From Actinomycetota bacterium (lineage in GTDB: Bacteria > Actinomycetota > Actinomycetes > Nanopelagicales > Nanopelagicaceae): a DNA stretch of 38,546 nucleotides. The position numbers and the translations under genes were made by a program. The notes under the pieces are model-generated. The model was given only the letters and a program-made list of their open reading frames with translations. It was not told the origin of the DNA and searched no databases. Below, piece after piece: positions 21,159 through 30,036 of the stretch (position 1 is the first letter of the stretch; the number at the start of each line of letters is the position of its first letter). The stretch is from positions 1 through 38,546 of the forward strand of contig WLIT01000012.1 of NCBI GenBank assembly GCA_009726125.1, given 5' to 3'.

Positions 21159-22445
21159 GTGAAAAGCGCAGTCGAGACTCTCTCCCCAACTCGGGTAAAA
21201 CTTTCAGTTGAAGTTACATTTGAAGAATTAGAGCCACATATTTCCAACGCCTATAAAGCACTTGGCGAGCGCATCAATATTCCAGGATTCCGTAAAGGCA
21301 AAGTTCCGCAAGCAATGATCGAACAGCGCGTCGGTCGCCCAGCAATTTTGGATGAGGCAATCAACTCATCGCTCTCACCTTTTTATGCTGCCGCACTTAA
21401 AGAGCAGAATGTCTTTGTAATCGGCCGCCCAAATATCGAAGTCACAGAATTGGTTGATCGCGAGAAGTTCTCATTCACTGCTGAAGTAGATGTTCGCCCA
21501 GAACTCAAGCTTCCAGATTTCTCAAAGATCATTCTTACCGTTGAAGATGTTGTTGTTTCAGATACCGAAGTTGCCGAACAAGTTGATGTTCTCCGTGCCC
21601 GTTTTGGAACTTTAACTACAGTTGAGAAGGCGGTAGAAAATGGTAACTTTGTCTCACTAGATTTAAACGCAACAATCAATGGTGAATCCGTTGAAGGCGG
21701 AACTGCGAATGACCTTTCATATGAAGTCGGTACAAACCGTATGGTTGATGGTCTTGATGAAGCGCTAATCGGATTGAAGGCTGGCGAATCAAAGCGTTTT
21801 GAAACCGTACTTGTCGGTCAGAAAGATGGCGAGAAGGGCGCAGTAGATGCAACTGTTAAAGCAGTTAAGCATCGCGACCTACCAGAGTTAAATGATGAGT
21901 TCGCAAAGTTGGCGTCAGAGTTTGAAACTTTGGCTGAGCTTCGCACCGATATCCAAACCCGTTTAGAGCGAGTGAAGCACCTTGAACAAGGCGCACATGC
22001 CCGCGATCTATTAGTTGAAAAACTGATTGCTGATGTCGAGATTCCGCTTCCTGCAAACATTATTGAAGATGAAGTAAATGACCACCTTGAAAAAGAGGGT
22101 CGCCTTGAGGATGAAGCTCATCGCAAAGAGGTAACTGAAGAGGTTACTAAGTCACTCACCCAAGAGATTCTCTTTGACAATATTGTTTCAGCCGAGAGCG
22201 TTTCAGTAAACGAGAACGAATTAACGGAATATCTGATCCGGGCATCCCAACGGTATGGAATGTCACCAGATCAATTTATTAAAGAAGTATCAGAAGCCGG
22301 CCAGATCACAACGATGGTTGCCGAAGTTTCAAGAGCAAAGGCACTTGCCGGAGTTCTCTCTCGCGTGAAGGTAGTTACAACTTCAGGCAAGGAAGTTAAC
22401 CTCGAAGAGTTGGCGCCAAAGCAAGCTGCTCCAGCCGCCGAATAA
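21159..22445 (+). CDS. tig: trigger factor
   Basis: Ribosome-associated chaperone and prolyl isomerase that meets nascent chains at the exit tunnel; 428 residues. The ribosome-binding signature INIPGFRKGKVP is near residues 40-51. A PPIase (FKBP-like) domain follows around 150-240 (NGNFVSLDLNATINGESVEG), and a long charged helical C-terminal domain carries the chaperone arms. GTG start with GGAG 4 bases upstream. It sits ahead of clpP1-clpP2-clpX, the common bacterial protein-quality arrangement. Confidence 0.96.
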   Translation: MKSAVETLSPTRVKLSVEVTFEELEPHISNAYKALGERINIPGFRKGKVPQAMIEQRVGRPAILDEAINSSLSPFYAAALKEQNVFVIGRPNIEVTELVDREKFSFTAEVDVRPELKLPDFSKIILTVEDVVVSDTEVAEQVDVLRARFGTLTTVEKAVENGNFVSLDLNATINGESVEGGTANDLSYEVGTNRMVDGLDEALIGLKAGESKRFETVLVGQKDGEKGAVDATVKAVKHRDLPELNDEFAKLASEFETLAELRTDIQTRLERVKHLEQGAHARDLLVEKLIADVEIPLPANIIEDEVNDHLEKEGRLEDEAHRKEVTEEVTKSLTQEILFDNIVSAESVSVNENELTEYLIRASQRYGMSPDQFIKEVSEAGQITTMVAEVSRAKALAGVLSRVKVVTTSGKEVNLEELAPKQAAPAAE

Positions 22446-22491
22446 TCTCGCTTTCTCTGAGGGCGAACAGCCCACGCAAGGCTTTTGCCTA

Positions 22492-22515
22492 TTTGCGGAA
22501 GCATTTGGCCGCAAA
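22492..22515. repeat. inverted repeat between tig and clpP1
   Basis: TTTGCGG (22492-22498) and CCGCAAA (22509-22515) form perfect 7-bp arms around a 10-base centre, one helical turn plus. It could be an operator for the clpP1 promoter or part of the tig mRNA end. There is no T tract, so it is not a standard terminator. Confidence 0.45.
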
Positions 22516-22587
22516 CATTGTTAGTGTCATTACTAGGTAAAAAAGTTCAAATCAGTTTAAAGATAACCAAATAATCAGGAGGAAGTT

Positions 22588-23205
22588 GTGGATCTCATTA
22601 CGCCGCGTCTTGCGGGATCAGCACCAAGTGGTGGATTAGATGACCAGGTTTATAACCGGCTTCTAAAAGAACGCATCATCTTTCTGGGTTCAGTCGTTGA
22701 GGATTCAATGGCGAACGCGATCTCTGCGCAATTACTTTTACTTGCCGCCGAAGATCCAGATAAAGATATTTTTCTATATATAAATTCGCCAGGTGGATCT
22801 ATTTCTGCTGGTATGGCGATTTATGACACGATGCAATACATCAACAACGATGTTGCAACTGTTGCAATGGGTCTTGCCGCTTCAATGGGCCAGTTCCTAC
22901 TTTGCGCAGGCGCAGCTGGAAAGCGTTACGCACTTCCACACGCAAGAATCATGATGCACCAACCTTCAGGTGGCATCGGCGGAACTGCATCAGATATCAA
23001 GATTCAAGCAGAACAAATGTCATTTACTAAGAAGAAGATGGCAGAACTTATTTCATTCCACACTGGCCAGAAGCCAGAAACAATCGAAGCCGATTCTGAT
23101 CGCGACCGTTGGTTCACTGCTGAAGATGCAAAGACATATGGCTTTGTTGATCATGTTGTTCGCTCTGCTGGTCAGGTATCTGGAAGCGGAGGAACTGCAA
23201 AATGA
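22588..23205 (+). CDS. clpP1: ATP-dependent Clp protease proteolytic subunit, first copy
   Basis: Serine protease subunit of the Clp barrel, 205 residues. The catalytic triad is visible: Ser99 in GLAASMGQF, His124 in [10 protein letters not shown] and Asp173 in DSDRDRWF. The substrate-binding strand is [17 protein letters not shown] start after a strong AGGAGGAAG. In actinobacteria ClpP1 and ClpP2 form a mixed two-ring barrel, and the overlap with the next gene (ATGA) fits equal synthesis. The 5' gap of about 140 bases holds its likely promoter and an inverted repeat. Confidence 0.96.
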   Translation: MDLITPRLAGSAPSGGLDDQVYNRLLKERIIFLGSVVEDSMANAISAQLLLLAAEDPDKDIFLYINSPGGSISAGMAIYDTMQYINNDVATVAMGLAASMGQFLLCAGAAGKRYALPHARIMMHQPSGGIGGTASDIKIQAEQMSFTKKKMAELISFHTGQKPETIEADSDRDRWFTAEDAKTYGFVDHVVRSAGQVSGSGGTAK

Positions 23206-23825
23206 TAATTGATCCTATTAAGAGCCGTTACGTACTACCGACTATTGAAGAGAAAACTTCATATGGTTACAAGCGCTTAGATCCATACACAAAACTCTTT
23301 GAAGAGCGCATTATTTTCTTGGGCCAAGCAATCGATGACACCGTAGCAAACGATGTTATGGCACAACTATTGACGCTTGAATCAATGGATCCAGATCGCG
23401 ACATCATGATGTACATCAACTCACCTGGTGGATCTTTCACCGCGTTGACTGCAATTTATGACACGATGCAATTCGTTCGCCCAGATGTAATGACAATTTG
23501 TTTGGGCCAAGCAGCATCAGCAGCAGCAATCCTTCTTGCTGGTGGCGCTAAGGGAAAGCGTTACGCCCTTGAACATGCACGCATCTTGATTCACCAGCCA
23601 TATAGCGAAGGTGGCGGACAGGGTTCTGATATTGAAATCCAAGCCCGCGAGATTATGCGCATGCGTACTCTGCTTGAAGAGATGTTGGTCAAGCACACCG
23701 TTAAAAGCGCGGAAGAAGTTACGAAAGATATTGAACGCGACAAGATCCTTACTGCAGCAGAAGCTGTTGAATATGGGTTGATCGACCAAGTAATGGTTAG
23801 CCGTAAGGCATCAGCAACAAAGTAA
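23202..23825 (+). CDS. clpP2: ATP-dependent Clp protease proteolytic subunit, second copy
   Basis: Second ClpP paralogue, 207 residues, with Ser106 in [11 protein letters not shown], His131 in [12 protein letters not shown] and Asp180 in IERDKIL. The longer N terminus ([20 protein letters not shown]) and the SEGGGQGSD handle are typical of actinobacterial ClpP2, the ring that docks ClpX or ClpC1. It overlaps clpP1 by 4 bases. The ATPase gene clpX follows after 79 bases with its own promoter. Confidence 0.95.
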   Translation: MIIDPIKSRYVLPTIEEKTSYGYKRLDPYTKLFEERIIFLGQAIDDTVANDVMAQLLTLESMDPDRDIMMYINSPGGSFTALTAIYDTMQFVRPDVMTICLGQAASAAAILLAGGAKGKRYALEHARILIHQPYSEGGGQGSDIEIQAREIMRMRTLLEEMLVKHTVKSAEEVTKDIERDKILTAAEAVEYGLIDQVMVSRKASATK

Positions 23826-23831
23826 ATTAAA

Positions 23832-23849
23832 ATTCGCCTATAAGCGAAC
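23832..23849. promoter_or_regulatory. ClgR-like operator between clpP2 and clpX
   Basis: A near-perfect palindrome with arms TTCGC and GCGAA around CTATAA. It fits the Streptomyces ClgR consensus GTTCGC-Y-N5-GCG, exactly when read on the minus strand. It is centred about 65 bases upstream of the predicted clpX start. Confidence 0.6.
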
Positions 23850-23892
23850 AGAGTTAGGCTGGGATTTACTCGCAAGAATCGGGGCAAAGTCC

Positions 23893-23898
23893 TAGCCT
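23893..23898 (+). promoter_or_regulatory. -10 element of clpX (leaderless)
   Basis: TAGCCT, then TCTCTT, then the ATG at 23905; no ribosome-binding site. Confidence 0.5.
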
Positions 23899-23904
23899 TC
23901 TCTT

Positions 23905-25221
23905 ATGAATACGCGCATTGGTGAATCTGGCGATCTCTTGAAATGTTCTTTCTGCGGAAAGACGCAGAAGCAAGTCAAAAAGTTAATCGCCGGTCCTGGC
24001 GTTTATATTTGCGATGAATGTATTGAACTCTGTAACGAAATAATTATTGAAGAACTCGAAGAGACCAGTTCACTCGGGTTAGCCGAACTTCCAAAGCCAC
24101 AAGAGATTTATGAATTTTTAGATCAATATGTTGTTGGCCAAGATCGGGCAAAGAAGTCGCTCTCTGTTGCGGTCTATAACCACTACAAGCGTGTGCAATC
24201 CGGCGAATCAAAGCGTGAAGAATCAATCGAACTTTCTAAGTCAAATATTTTAATTCTTGGACCAACTGGTTGCGGCAAGACTTTGCTTGCACAAACTCTG
24301 GCCAGAATGCTTAACGTGCCCTTCGCAATTGCTGATGCAACCGCTCTAACTGAAGCCGGTTATGTTGGTGAAGATGTTGAGAATATTTTGCTCAAATTAA
24401 TCCAGGCTGCTGATTACGATGTTAAGAAGGCAGAAACCGGAATTATTTATATCGATGAAATTGATAAGGTCGCGCGCAAGAGTGAGAATCCATCAATCAC
24501 CCGCGATGTTTCTGGTGAAGGCGTTCAGCAAGCACTTCTTAAGATTCTCGAAGGTACAACTGCAGCCGTTCCACCACAAGGTGGACGTAAGCACCCACAT
24601 CAAGAATTTCTACAAATTGATACAACCAATATTCTCTTTATAGTTGGTGGCGCATTTGCCGGACTTGAAAAAATTATCGAAGGGCGCAAAGGCAAAGCTG
24701 GTGTTGGATTTAATGCAACGCTTCAAAGCGCAGAAGAGAACGCTGCGAAAGATATCTTTGGCGAAGTAATGCCAGAAGACCTTTTGAAATTCGGAATGAT
24801 TCCAGAATTTATTGGCCGTCTGCCAATTCTTACCAGTGTTGAGAACCTTGATCGTCCAGCTCTTATCGAGATTCTTACTGAGCCAAAGAATGCTCTTGTA
24901 AAGCAATATCAGAAGCTATTTGAATTAGATGGCGTTGAACTTGAATTCTCACCAGATGCACTTGAAGTTGTTGCTGATCTAGCAATCAAGCGTGGTACTG
25001 GAGCGCGTGGACTTCGAGCAATCATGGAAGAAACTTTGCTCAGCGTTATGTATGAGATTCCTTCAAAGCCTGATGTTGCAAAGGTGATAATTACGCCACA
25101 AGCAGTTCTAAAAGAAGCGCCTCCTACATTGATAAATCGCCCAGCGGGTGGTCCAAAGCGTCAAAGTAAGGCTGAGAAAGCCGACAAGATAGATAAGAGT
25201 TCAGAAGAGAAGAGCGCTTAA
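23905..25221 (+). CDS. clpX: ATP-dependent Clp protease ATP-binding subunit ClpX
   Basis: AAA+ unfoldase that feeds substrates to ClpP; 438 residues. The N-terminal zinc domain has the C4 pattern CSFCGK and CDECIELC (residues 12-34). The AAA+ core shows Walker A GPTGCGKT, pore loop GYVG, Walker [10 protein letters not shown] and sensor 2 in [10 protein letters not shown]. The C-terminal tail beyond residue 410 is Lys/Glu-rich and disordered. The start has TAGCCT 6 bases upstream and no ribosome site. ClgR-like operator upstream; valS follows after 16 bases. Confidence 0.96.
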   Translation: MNTRIGESGDLLKCSFCGKTQKQVKKLIAGPGVYICDECIELCNEIIIEELEETSSLGLAELPKPQEIYEFLDQYVVGQDRAKKSLSVAVYNHYKRVQSGESKREESIELSKSNILILGPTGCGKTLLAQTLARMLNVPFAIADATALTEAGYVGEDVENILLKLIQAADYDVKKAETGIIYIDEIDKVARKSENPSITRDVSGEGVQQALLKILEGTTAAVPPQGGRKHPHQEFLQIDTTNILFIVGGAFAGLEKIIEGRKGKAGVGFNATLQSAEENAAKDIFGEVMPEDLLKFGMIPEFIGRLPILTSVENLDRPALIEILTEPKNALVKQYQKLFELDGVELEFSPDALEVVADLAIKRGTGARGLRAIMEETLLSVMYEIPSKPDVAKVIITPQAVLKEAPPTLINRPAGGPKRQSKAEKADKIDKSSEEKSA

Positions 25222-25223
25222 TC

Positions 25224-25229
25224 TAGACT
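25224..25229 (+). promoter_or_regulatory. possible -10 element of valS
   Basis: TAGACT lies 8 bases before the valS ATG in the 16-base gap after clpX. Readthrough from clpX is equally possible. Confidence 0.35.
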
Positions 25230-25237
25230 CAACTCCT

Positions 25238-27841
25238 ATGAGCGATAGCAATAAATCTAATAAGAAAGAGTTAGCAGCCGCTTTCGTACCTGCTGATATC
25301 GAAGCGCCGCTCTATCAAAAATGGTTATTGGCTGGTTACTTCACTGCAGATGCTAAATCTACAAAGCCACCATTCACAATTGTTATTCCACCACCGAATG
25401 TAACTGGAAGTCTTCACATCGGTCACGCCCTTGATCACACACTTCAAGATGTATTAATTCGTATGAAGCGCATGAAGGGTTTTGAAGCCCTTTGGTTACC
25501 TGGAATGGACCATGCAGGAATTGCAACTCAGAACGTTGTTGAAAAACAATTAGCAACGCAAGGATTATCACGGCATGATCTTGGTCGCGAAGCATTCGTA
25601 GCAAAAGTTTGGGAATGGAAAGCGGAATCAGGTGGCTTAATTCTTGACCAGATGAAACGTCTTGGCGATTGCGTTGATTGGTCACGTGAACGCTTCACAA
25701 TGGATGCCGGACTTTCCAAAGCAGTACTAGAAATATTTAAGCGGTTATATGATGCCGAATTAATTTATCGCGCAGAACGAATTATTAATTGGTGTCCGCG
25801 ATGCTTAACAGCGCTATCTGATATCGAAGTAGAACACAGTGATGATTCTGGTGAGTTTGTGCAGGTTCGCTATGGCGATGATGAAACCTCAATTGTTGTA
25901 GCAACCACTCGCGCTGAAACCATGATGGGTGATGGCGCAGTTGCGGTTCATCCTGATGATCCAAGATATAGAGATTTGATCGGTAAGAGCGTTCTTCTGC
26001 CACTCGTTAATCGAATGATTCCGATTATTGCAGATGAATTAGTTGATCCTGAATTTGGTACTGGCGCAGTAAAAGTAACTGGCGCCCATGACGCAAATGA
26101 CTTTGAAATGGCGATGCGCCACGGAATAGAAATGCCAATCATCATGAACGAGCACGGAGTAATGGCTAACTCTGGAACCCGGTTTGACGGGATGGATCGA
26201 TTTGAAGCGCGTAAAGCGGTTGTTGAAGAGCTTCGCAAGATGGGTCGCATTGTTTCGGAGAAGCGACCATATATTCATGCAGTTGGACATTGCCAACGTT
26301 GTGAAACAACAATAGAGCCAAGGCTTTCTAAACAATGGTTTGTGAAAGTTGCACCTCTAGCGAAAGCAGCTGGGGATGCGGTTCGCGATGGCAGAATTAA
26401 AATTGAACCAGAAGAACTTGCGCCAAGATATTTTGAGTGGATAGATAATATGCACGACTGGTGTATCTCTCGCCAACTTTGGTGGGGACATCAGATTCCG
26501 GTTTATTACGGACCAAATGGTGAAGTTGTTGTATGTGGGCCAGATGAAACACCACCTGCTGGTTATATTCAAGATCCAGATGTTTTAGATACCTGGTTCT
26601 CCTCTGGATTATGGCCATTTTCAACTTTAGGTTGGCCAGATAAAACAGATGATCTTGCAAAGTTCTTCCCAACCAGCGTTCTCGTTACAGGTTATGACAT
26701 CCTATTTTTCTGGGTAGCACGAATGGTTCTTCTAGGATTATTTGTAACAGACGGTGTCGCACCATTCCATACGATTGCCTTGCACGGACTGGTTCGAGAT
26801 CGCTTCGGTAAGAAGATGAGTAAATCTCGAGGAAATACCGTTGATCCAATTGAGTTTATGGATAAGTACGGTTCAGACGCGCTTCGCTTCACGCTGGCCC
26901 GTGGTGCAAATCCGGGAACTGATCAAGCAATCGCTGAAGAGTGGATTGGTGGATCTCGTAACTTTGCAACCAAGCTCTGGAATGCCTCACGTTTTGCGAT
27001 CATGAATGGCGCAAATATCGACGGTGAAGTTCCTGAATTCAAATCATTAAATGCGATTGATCAATGGATTTTAACTCGCTTAGACGAAACTGTTGAATCA
27101 GTTGACCAACTTCTTGAGAAATTTGAATTCGCTAAGGCCTGTGAAATTATCTATCACTTTGCTTGGGATGACTTATGCGATTGGTATCTTGAACTTTCAA
27201 AATCAACTTTTGTTGCTGGAGGCGATGGCGCCACCAATTCAAAGCGAGTATTAGGACGCGTTCTAGATCAACTATTGCGCTTGATGCACCCAACAATGCC
27301 ATTTATTACCGAGGAACTCTGGTGCTCATTTACCGGTGGTGAAACCCTTGTCACAGCTGACTGGCCAAAAGCCAATCCAGAGAACCGCAGCGAAGAATCG
27401 AAAGTAATTGTGGAACAACTCAAGGATCTGATAACCGAGATTCGCAGATTTAGAAATGATCAAGGAATAAAGACCTCAGCAAAGATTGGTGCCAACCTAA
27501 TTGGCCTTGAATCACTCTCGAACTATGAAGCAGCAATTCGCTTTGTCTGTCGGATTGAACCAATTTCAGGAAGTGCAAGTGCCGGAATTGAAGTAGGAAA
27601 AGTTAAAGTTGAATTCGATCTTACTGGCGCGATAGATGTTGTTGCCGAACGTGCACGATTAACAAAAGATCTAGCAACGGCTGAAAAGGATCGAGCCACT
27701 GCAAAGGTGAAGTTAGAGAATGAAGGATTCATGGCAAAGGCGCCAATCGAAGTTGTCCAAGAAATTAGAGAGCGACTTGCAGAAACTAGCGCTGATATCG
27801 AAAGTATCACTGCGCTTCTTGCGGCACTACCAAAATCGTGA
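25238..27841 (+). CDS. valS: valine--tRNA ligase
   Basis: Class I aminoacyl-tRNA synthetase, 867 residues, full length. PPPNVTGSLHIGHALDHT carries the HIGH motif near residue 60. The editing (CP1) domain includes TTRAETMMGDGAV, and the KMSKS loop is FGKKMSKSRGN. A DWCISRQLWWGHQIPVYYG stretch and the anticodon-binding domain follow, and the C terminus is the ValRS-type coiled coil (RARLTKDLATAEKDRATAKV). It overlaps folC by 4 bases (GTGA). Confidence 0.97.
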   Translation: MSDSNKSNKKELAAAFVPADIEAPLYQKWLLAGYFTADAKSTKPPFTIVIPPPNVTGSLHIGHALDHTLQDVLIRMKRMKGFEALWLPGMDHAGIATQNVVEKQLATQGLSRHDLGREAFVAKVWEWKAESGGLILDQMKRLGDCVDWSRERFTMDAGLSKAVLEIFKRLYDAELIYRAERIINWCPRCLTALSDIEVEHSDDSGEFVQVRYGDDETSIVVATTRAETMMGDGAVAVHPDDPRYRDLIGKSVLLPLVNRMIPIIADELVDPEFGTGAVKVTGAHDANDFEMAMRHGIEMPIIMNEHGVMANSGTRFDGMDRFEARKAVVEELRKMGRIVSEKRPYIHAVGHCQRCETTIEPRLSKQWFVKVAPLAKAAGDAVRDGRIKIEPEELAPRYFEWIDNMHDWCISRQLWWGHQIPVYYGPNGEVVVCGPDETPPAGYIQDPDVLDTWFSSGLWPFSTLGWPDKTDDLAKFFPTSVLVTGYDILFFWVARMVLLGLFVTDGVAPFHTIALHGLVRDRFGKKMSKSRGNTVDPIEFMDKYGSDALRFTLARGANPGTDQAIAEEWIGGSRNFATKLWNASRFAIMNGANIDGEVPEFKSLNAIDQWILTRLDETVESVDQLLEKFEFAKACEIIYHFAWDDLCDWYLELSKSTFVAGGDGATNSKRVLGRVLDQLLRLMHPTMPFITEELWCSFTGGETLVTADWPKANPENRSEESKVIVEQLKDLITEIRRFRNDQGIKTSAKIGANLIGLESLSNYEAAIRFVCRIEPISGSASAGIEVGKVKVEFDLTGAIDVVAERARLTKDLATAEKDRATAKVKLENEGFMAKAPIEVVQEIRERLAETSADIESITALLAALPKS

Positions 27842-29196
27842 TTCCAACACCAGAAGATTTAGAAGTTCTTAAAATTATTGAGGCTGCGCTGATGAAGCGC
27901 TGGCCGGAGAATAAAATTGAACCTTCACTCGATCGGATATCTGCGCTGGTAGATGCACTTGGTTCACCACAAATTTCATTTCCTACGGTTCATATCGGTG
28001 GAACAAATGGCAAGACAAGTACATCCCGAATGGTTGATGCGCTATTTACTGAACTTGAATATCGAACTGGACGATTTACTAGTCCACACTTAGAGAGTTT
28101 TCTAGAACGTATTTCGATCAAGGGTGAAGCTATTAGCCCTGCAGAGTTAATCGCAACTTATAACGATATTGCGCTCTATTTGGATTTAATAGACAGTCGC
28201 TCAGATACTCCGATTTCTTACTTTGAAGCGCTAACCGCACTTGCCTTTGTGGCATTCGCCGAACATCCAGTGGATATCGGAATTATCGAAGTCGGCATGG
28301 GCGGAGATTGGGATGCAACTAATGTAATTCAGAGCACCGTATCAGTATTGATGCCGATTGGCTTGGACCATACTGAATATCTCGGTGAAACGATTGAAGA
28401 GATTGCAAGAACGAAAGCTGGAATTATTAAGCCAGAGTCCCATGTTGTATTGGCAGCACAAGAGCCCGAAGTTGCCCGAATCCTTCTGGAAAGGGTTGTA
28501 GAAAAATCAGCAATTCCATATCGCGAAGGAATTGAATTCGCGTTACTGCGTCGAGATATTGCAGTGGGCGGTCAACTAATTGCAATCAGGGGAGTACACG
28601 GTGAATACTCCGATATTTATTTACCGCTTCACGGGGCCCATCAAGCAGCCAATGCAGCAATCGCAGTTGCAACCGTTGAAGCATTTGTCGGCGTTAAGTT
28701 GGATGAAGATTTGGTGCGTGCTGCATTTGCCGGCGTATCGTCACCGGGCCGCTTGGAAATTTTGCATCGAGACCCGACAGTCATTATCGATGCCGCTCAT
28801 AATCCACATGGCGCAAAGGCGCTAGCAGAAACAATCCGTAGCGAATTCGACTTCGAATCTATTTTCTGCGTCCTTGGAATACTTGGCGATAAAGATGTCA
28901 AAGGATTTCTAAAGGCGCTAGAACCTGTTGTGGATCGATTAGTTGTCACAAAATCTGAATCACCTCGCGCCCTTTCTGTGGCTGAATTATTCGCATTGGC
29001 CGTCGAAGTTTTCGGGAGTGATCGAGTATTTAAAGAGGATGATTTAGCATCAGCAATTACATATGCCATGGAACAAGTTACTTTGATCAATCAAGTAAGT
29101 GATGGAGTAAGCGCAGTGGTAATTACCGGATCGGTTGTTACAGCGGGTTCAGCTAGAGTTATTCTGAAGAAGATTGGGAGGGCGGTAGAAAAATGA
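27838..29196 (+). CDS. folC: folylpolyglutamate synthase / dihydrofolate synthase
   Basis: Mur-ligase-fold enzyme of 452 residues that adds glutamate to dihydropteroate and then further glutamates to folates, keeping them in the cell. The ATP loop is HIGGTNGKTSTSRMV, with the family stretches TGRFTSPHLESFLERI, EVGMGGDWDATNV and DAAHNPHGAKAL. The GTG start lies within the valS stop (GTGA), and the stop overlaps the next gene by ATGA. The order valS-folC-DUF4233-ndk is standard in actinobacteria. Confidence 0.95.
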   Translation: MIPTPEDLEVLKIIEAALMKRWPENKIEPSLDRISALVDALGSPQISFPTVHIGGTNGKTSTSRMVDALFTELEYRTGRFTSPHLESFLERISIKGEAISPAELIATYNDIALYLDLIDSRSDTPISYFEALTALAFVAFAEHPVDIGIIEVGMGGDWDATNVIQSTVSVLMPIGLDHTEYLGETIEEIARTKAGIIKPESHVVLAAQEPEVARILLERVVEKSAIPYREGIEFALLRRDIAVGGQLIAIRGVHGEYSDIYLPLHGAHQAANAAIAVATVEAFVGVKLDEDLVRAAFAGVSSPGRLEILHRDPTVIIDAAHNPHGAKALAETIRSEFDFESIFCVLGILGDKDVKGFLKALEPVVDRLVVTKSESPRALSVAELFALAVEVFGSDRVFKEDDLASAITYAMEQVTLINQVSDGVSAVVITGSVVTAGSARVILKKIGRAVEK

Positions 29197-29525
29197 GAAT
29201 CCTTAGCGCCGCGGTCTTAACTATGGAAGCCTTCGTAATGGGATTTGCAGTTCTACTTGCAATGGGCGAACACACTGGCAGCGCACTCACACTTGGTGGC
29301 GTAATTGCGATCGCAGCTCTGTTGACTGCAGGATTAATGAAGAAGCGAATTGGTTGGATTATTGGCTCAATCTTGCAGATTGCAATGATCGGATACGGAT
29401 ATGTTGTGACGCCGATGTATTTCATGGGCGCACTTTTTGCCGGACTTTGGGTAGCCGCCTTTATTGTGGGCCGCAAGGGTGAGGCAATTCGAGCCGAACT
29501 TCTCAGACAAAGGCCCCTTAAATAG
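29193..29525 (+). CDS. DUF4233-type small membrane protein
   Basis: A 110-residue hydrophobic protein with about four membrane helices (AVLTMEAFVMGFAVLLAMG, GGVIAIAALLTAGLM, IIGSILQIAMIGYGYVV, FMGALFAGLWVAAFIVG) and a basic tail (RKGEAIRAELLRQRP). Position (ATGA overlap with folC, before ndk), length and helix pattern fit the DUF4233 family, which has no known function. The persistent folC-DUF4233-ndk neighbourhood suggests a link to folate or nucleotide metabolism, but that is inference. Confidence 0.82.
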   Translation: MRILSAAVLTMEAFVMGFAVLLAMGEHTGSALTLGGVIAIAALLTAGLMKKRIGWIIGSILQIAMIGYGYVVTPMYFMGALFAGLWVAAFIVGRKGEAIRAELLRQRPLK

Positions 29526-29574
29526 CTTCCGGGAGCGGCAAATTCTGGGATTAAGAACTTTCAGGCCGCCGCAT

Positions 29575-29580
29575 TAGACT
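29575..29580 (+). promoter_or_regulatory. -10 element of ndk (leaderless)
   Basis: TAGACT lies 7 bases before the GTG start at 29588, with no ribosome site between. Confidence 0.45.
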
Positions 29581-29587
29581 GACGCCC

Positions 29588-30022
29588 GTGAATTCCCAGA
29601 AACTAGAACGCACCCTAATCTTGGTAAAACCAGATGGCGTACGTCGCTCATTGGTTGGCGAAGTTATTCGTCGCGTTGAAGCAAAGGGATATCAAGTTGT
29701 TGGTTTAAAAATGTTGACACCAACACGTGAAATTCTTGCAAAACATTATGCAGAGCACGAGGGAAAACCATTCTACGAACCGTTACTTGAGTTTATGTTG
29801 TCCGGACCAATTGTTGCGATGATCGCAGAAGGAAATCGCGTGATTGAAGGATTCCGTAAATTGGCTGGAGCAACAGATCCAACTACAGCCGAACCAGGAA
29901 CAATTCGCGGTGATTTAGCTCGTGACCAAGGTACAAAAGTCGTTCAAAATATTGTTCATGGATCAGATTCACCAGAATCTGCAGCTCGTGAAATTGCAAT
30001 CTTCTTTCCCGAGTTAAATTAA
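29588..30022 (+). CDS. ndk: nucleoside diphosphate kinase
   Basis: Transfers the gamma-phosphate of ATP to NDPs via a phospho-histidine; 144 residues. TLILVKPDGVRRSLVGEV opens the fold, GTIRGDLA follows, and the active-site His is in NIVHGSDSPESAAREI. GTG start, TAGACT 7 bases upstream. It lies 14 bases before mreB in the same direction, so the cell-shape operon may also be read from this promoter. Confidence 0.96.
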   Translation: MNSQKLERTLILVKPDGVRRSLVGEVIRRVEAKGYQVVGLKMLTPTREILAKHYAEHEGKPFYEPLLEFMLSGPIVAMIAEGNRVIEGFRKLAGATDPTTAEPGTIRGDLARDQGTKVVQNIVHGSDSPESAAREIAIFFPELN

Positions 30023-30036
30023 TTGAAAGGTCTTAA

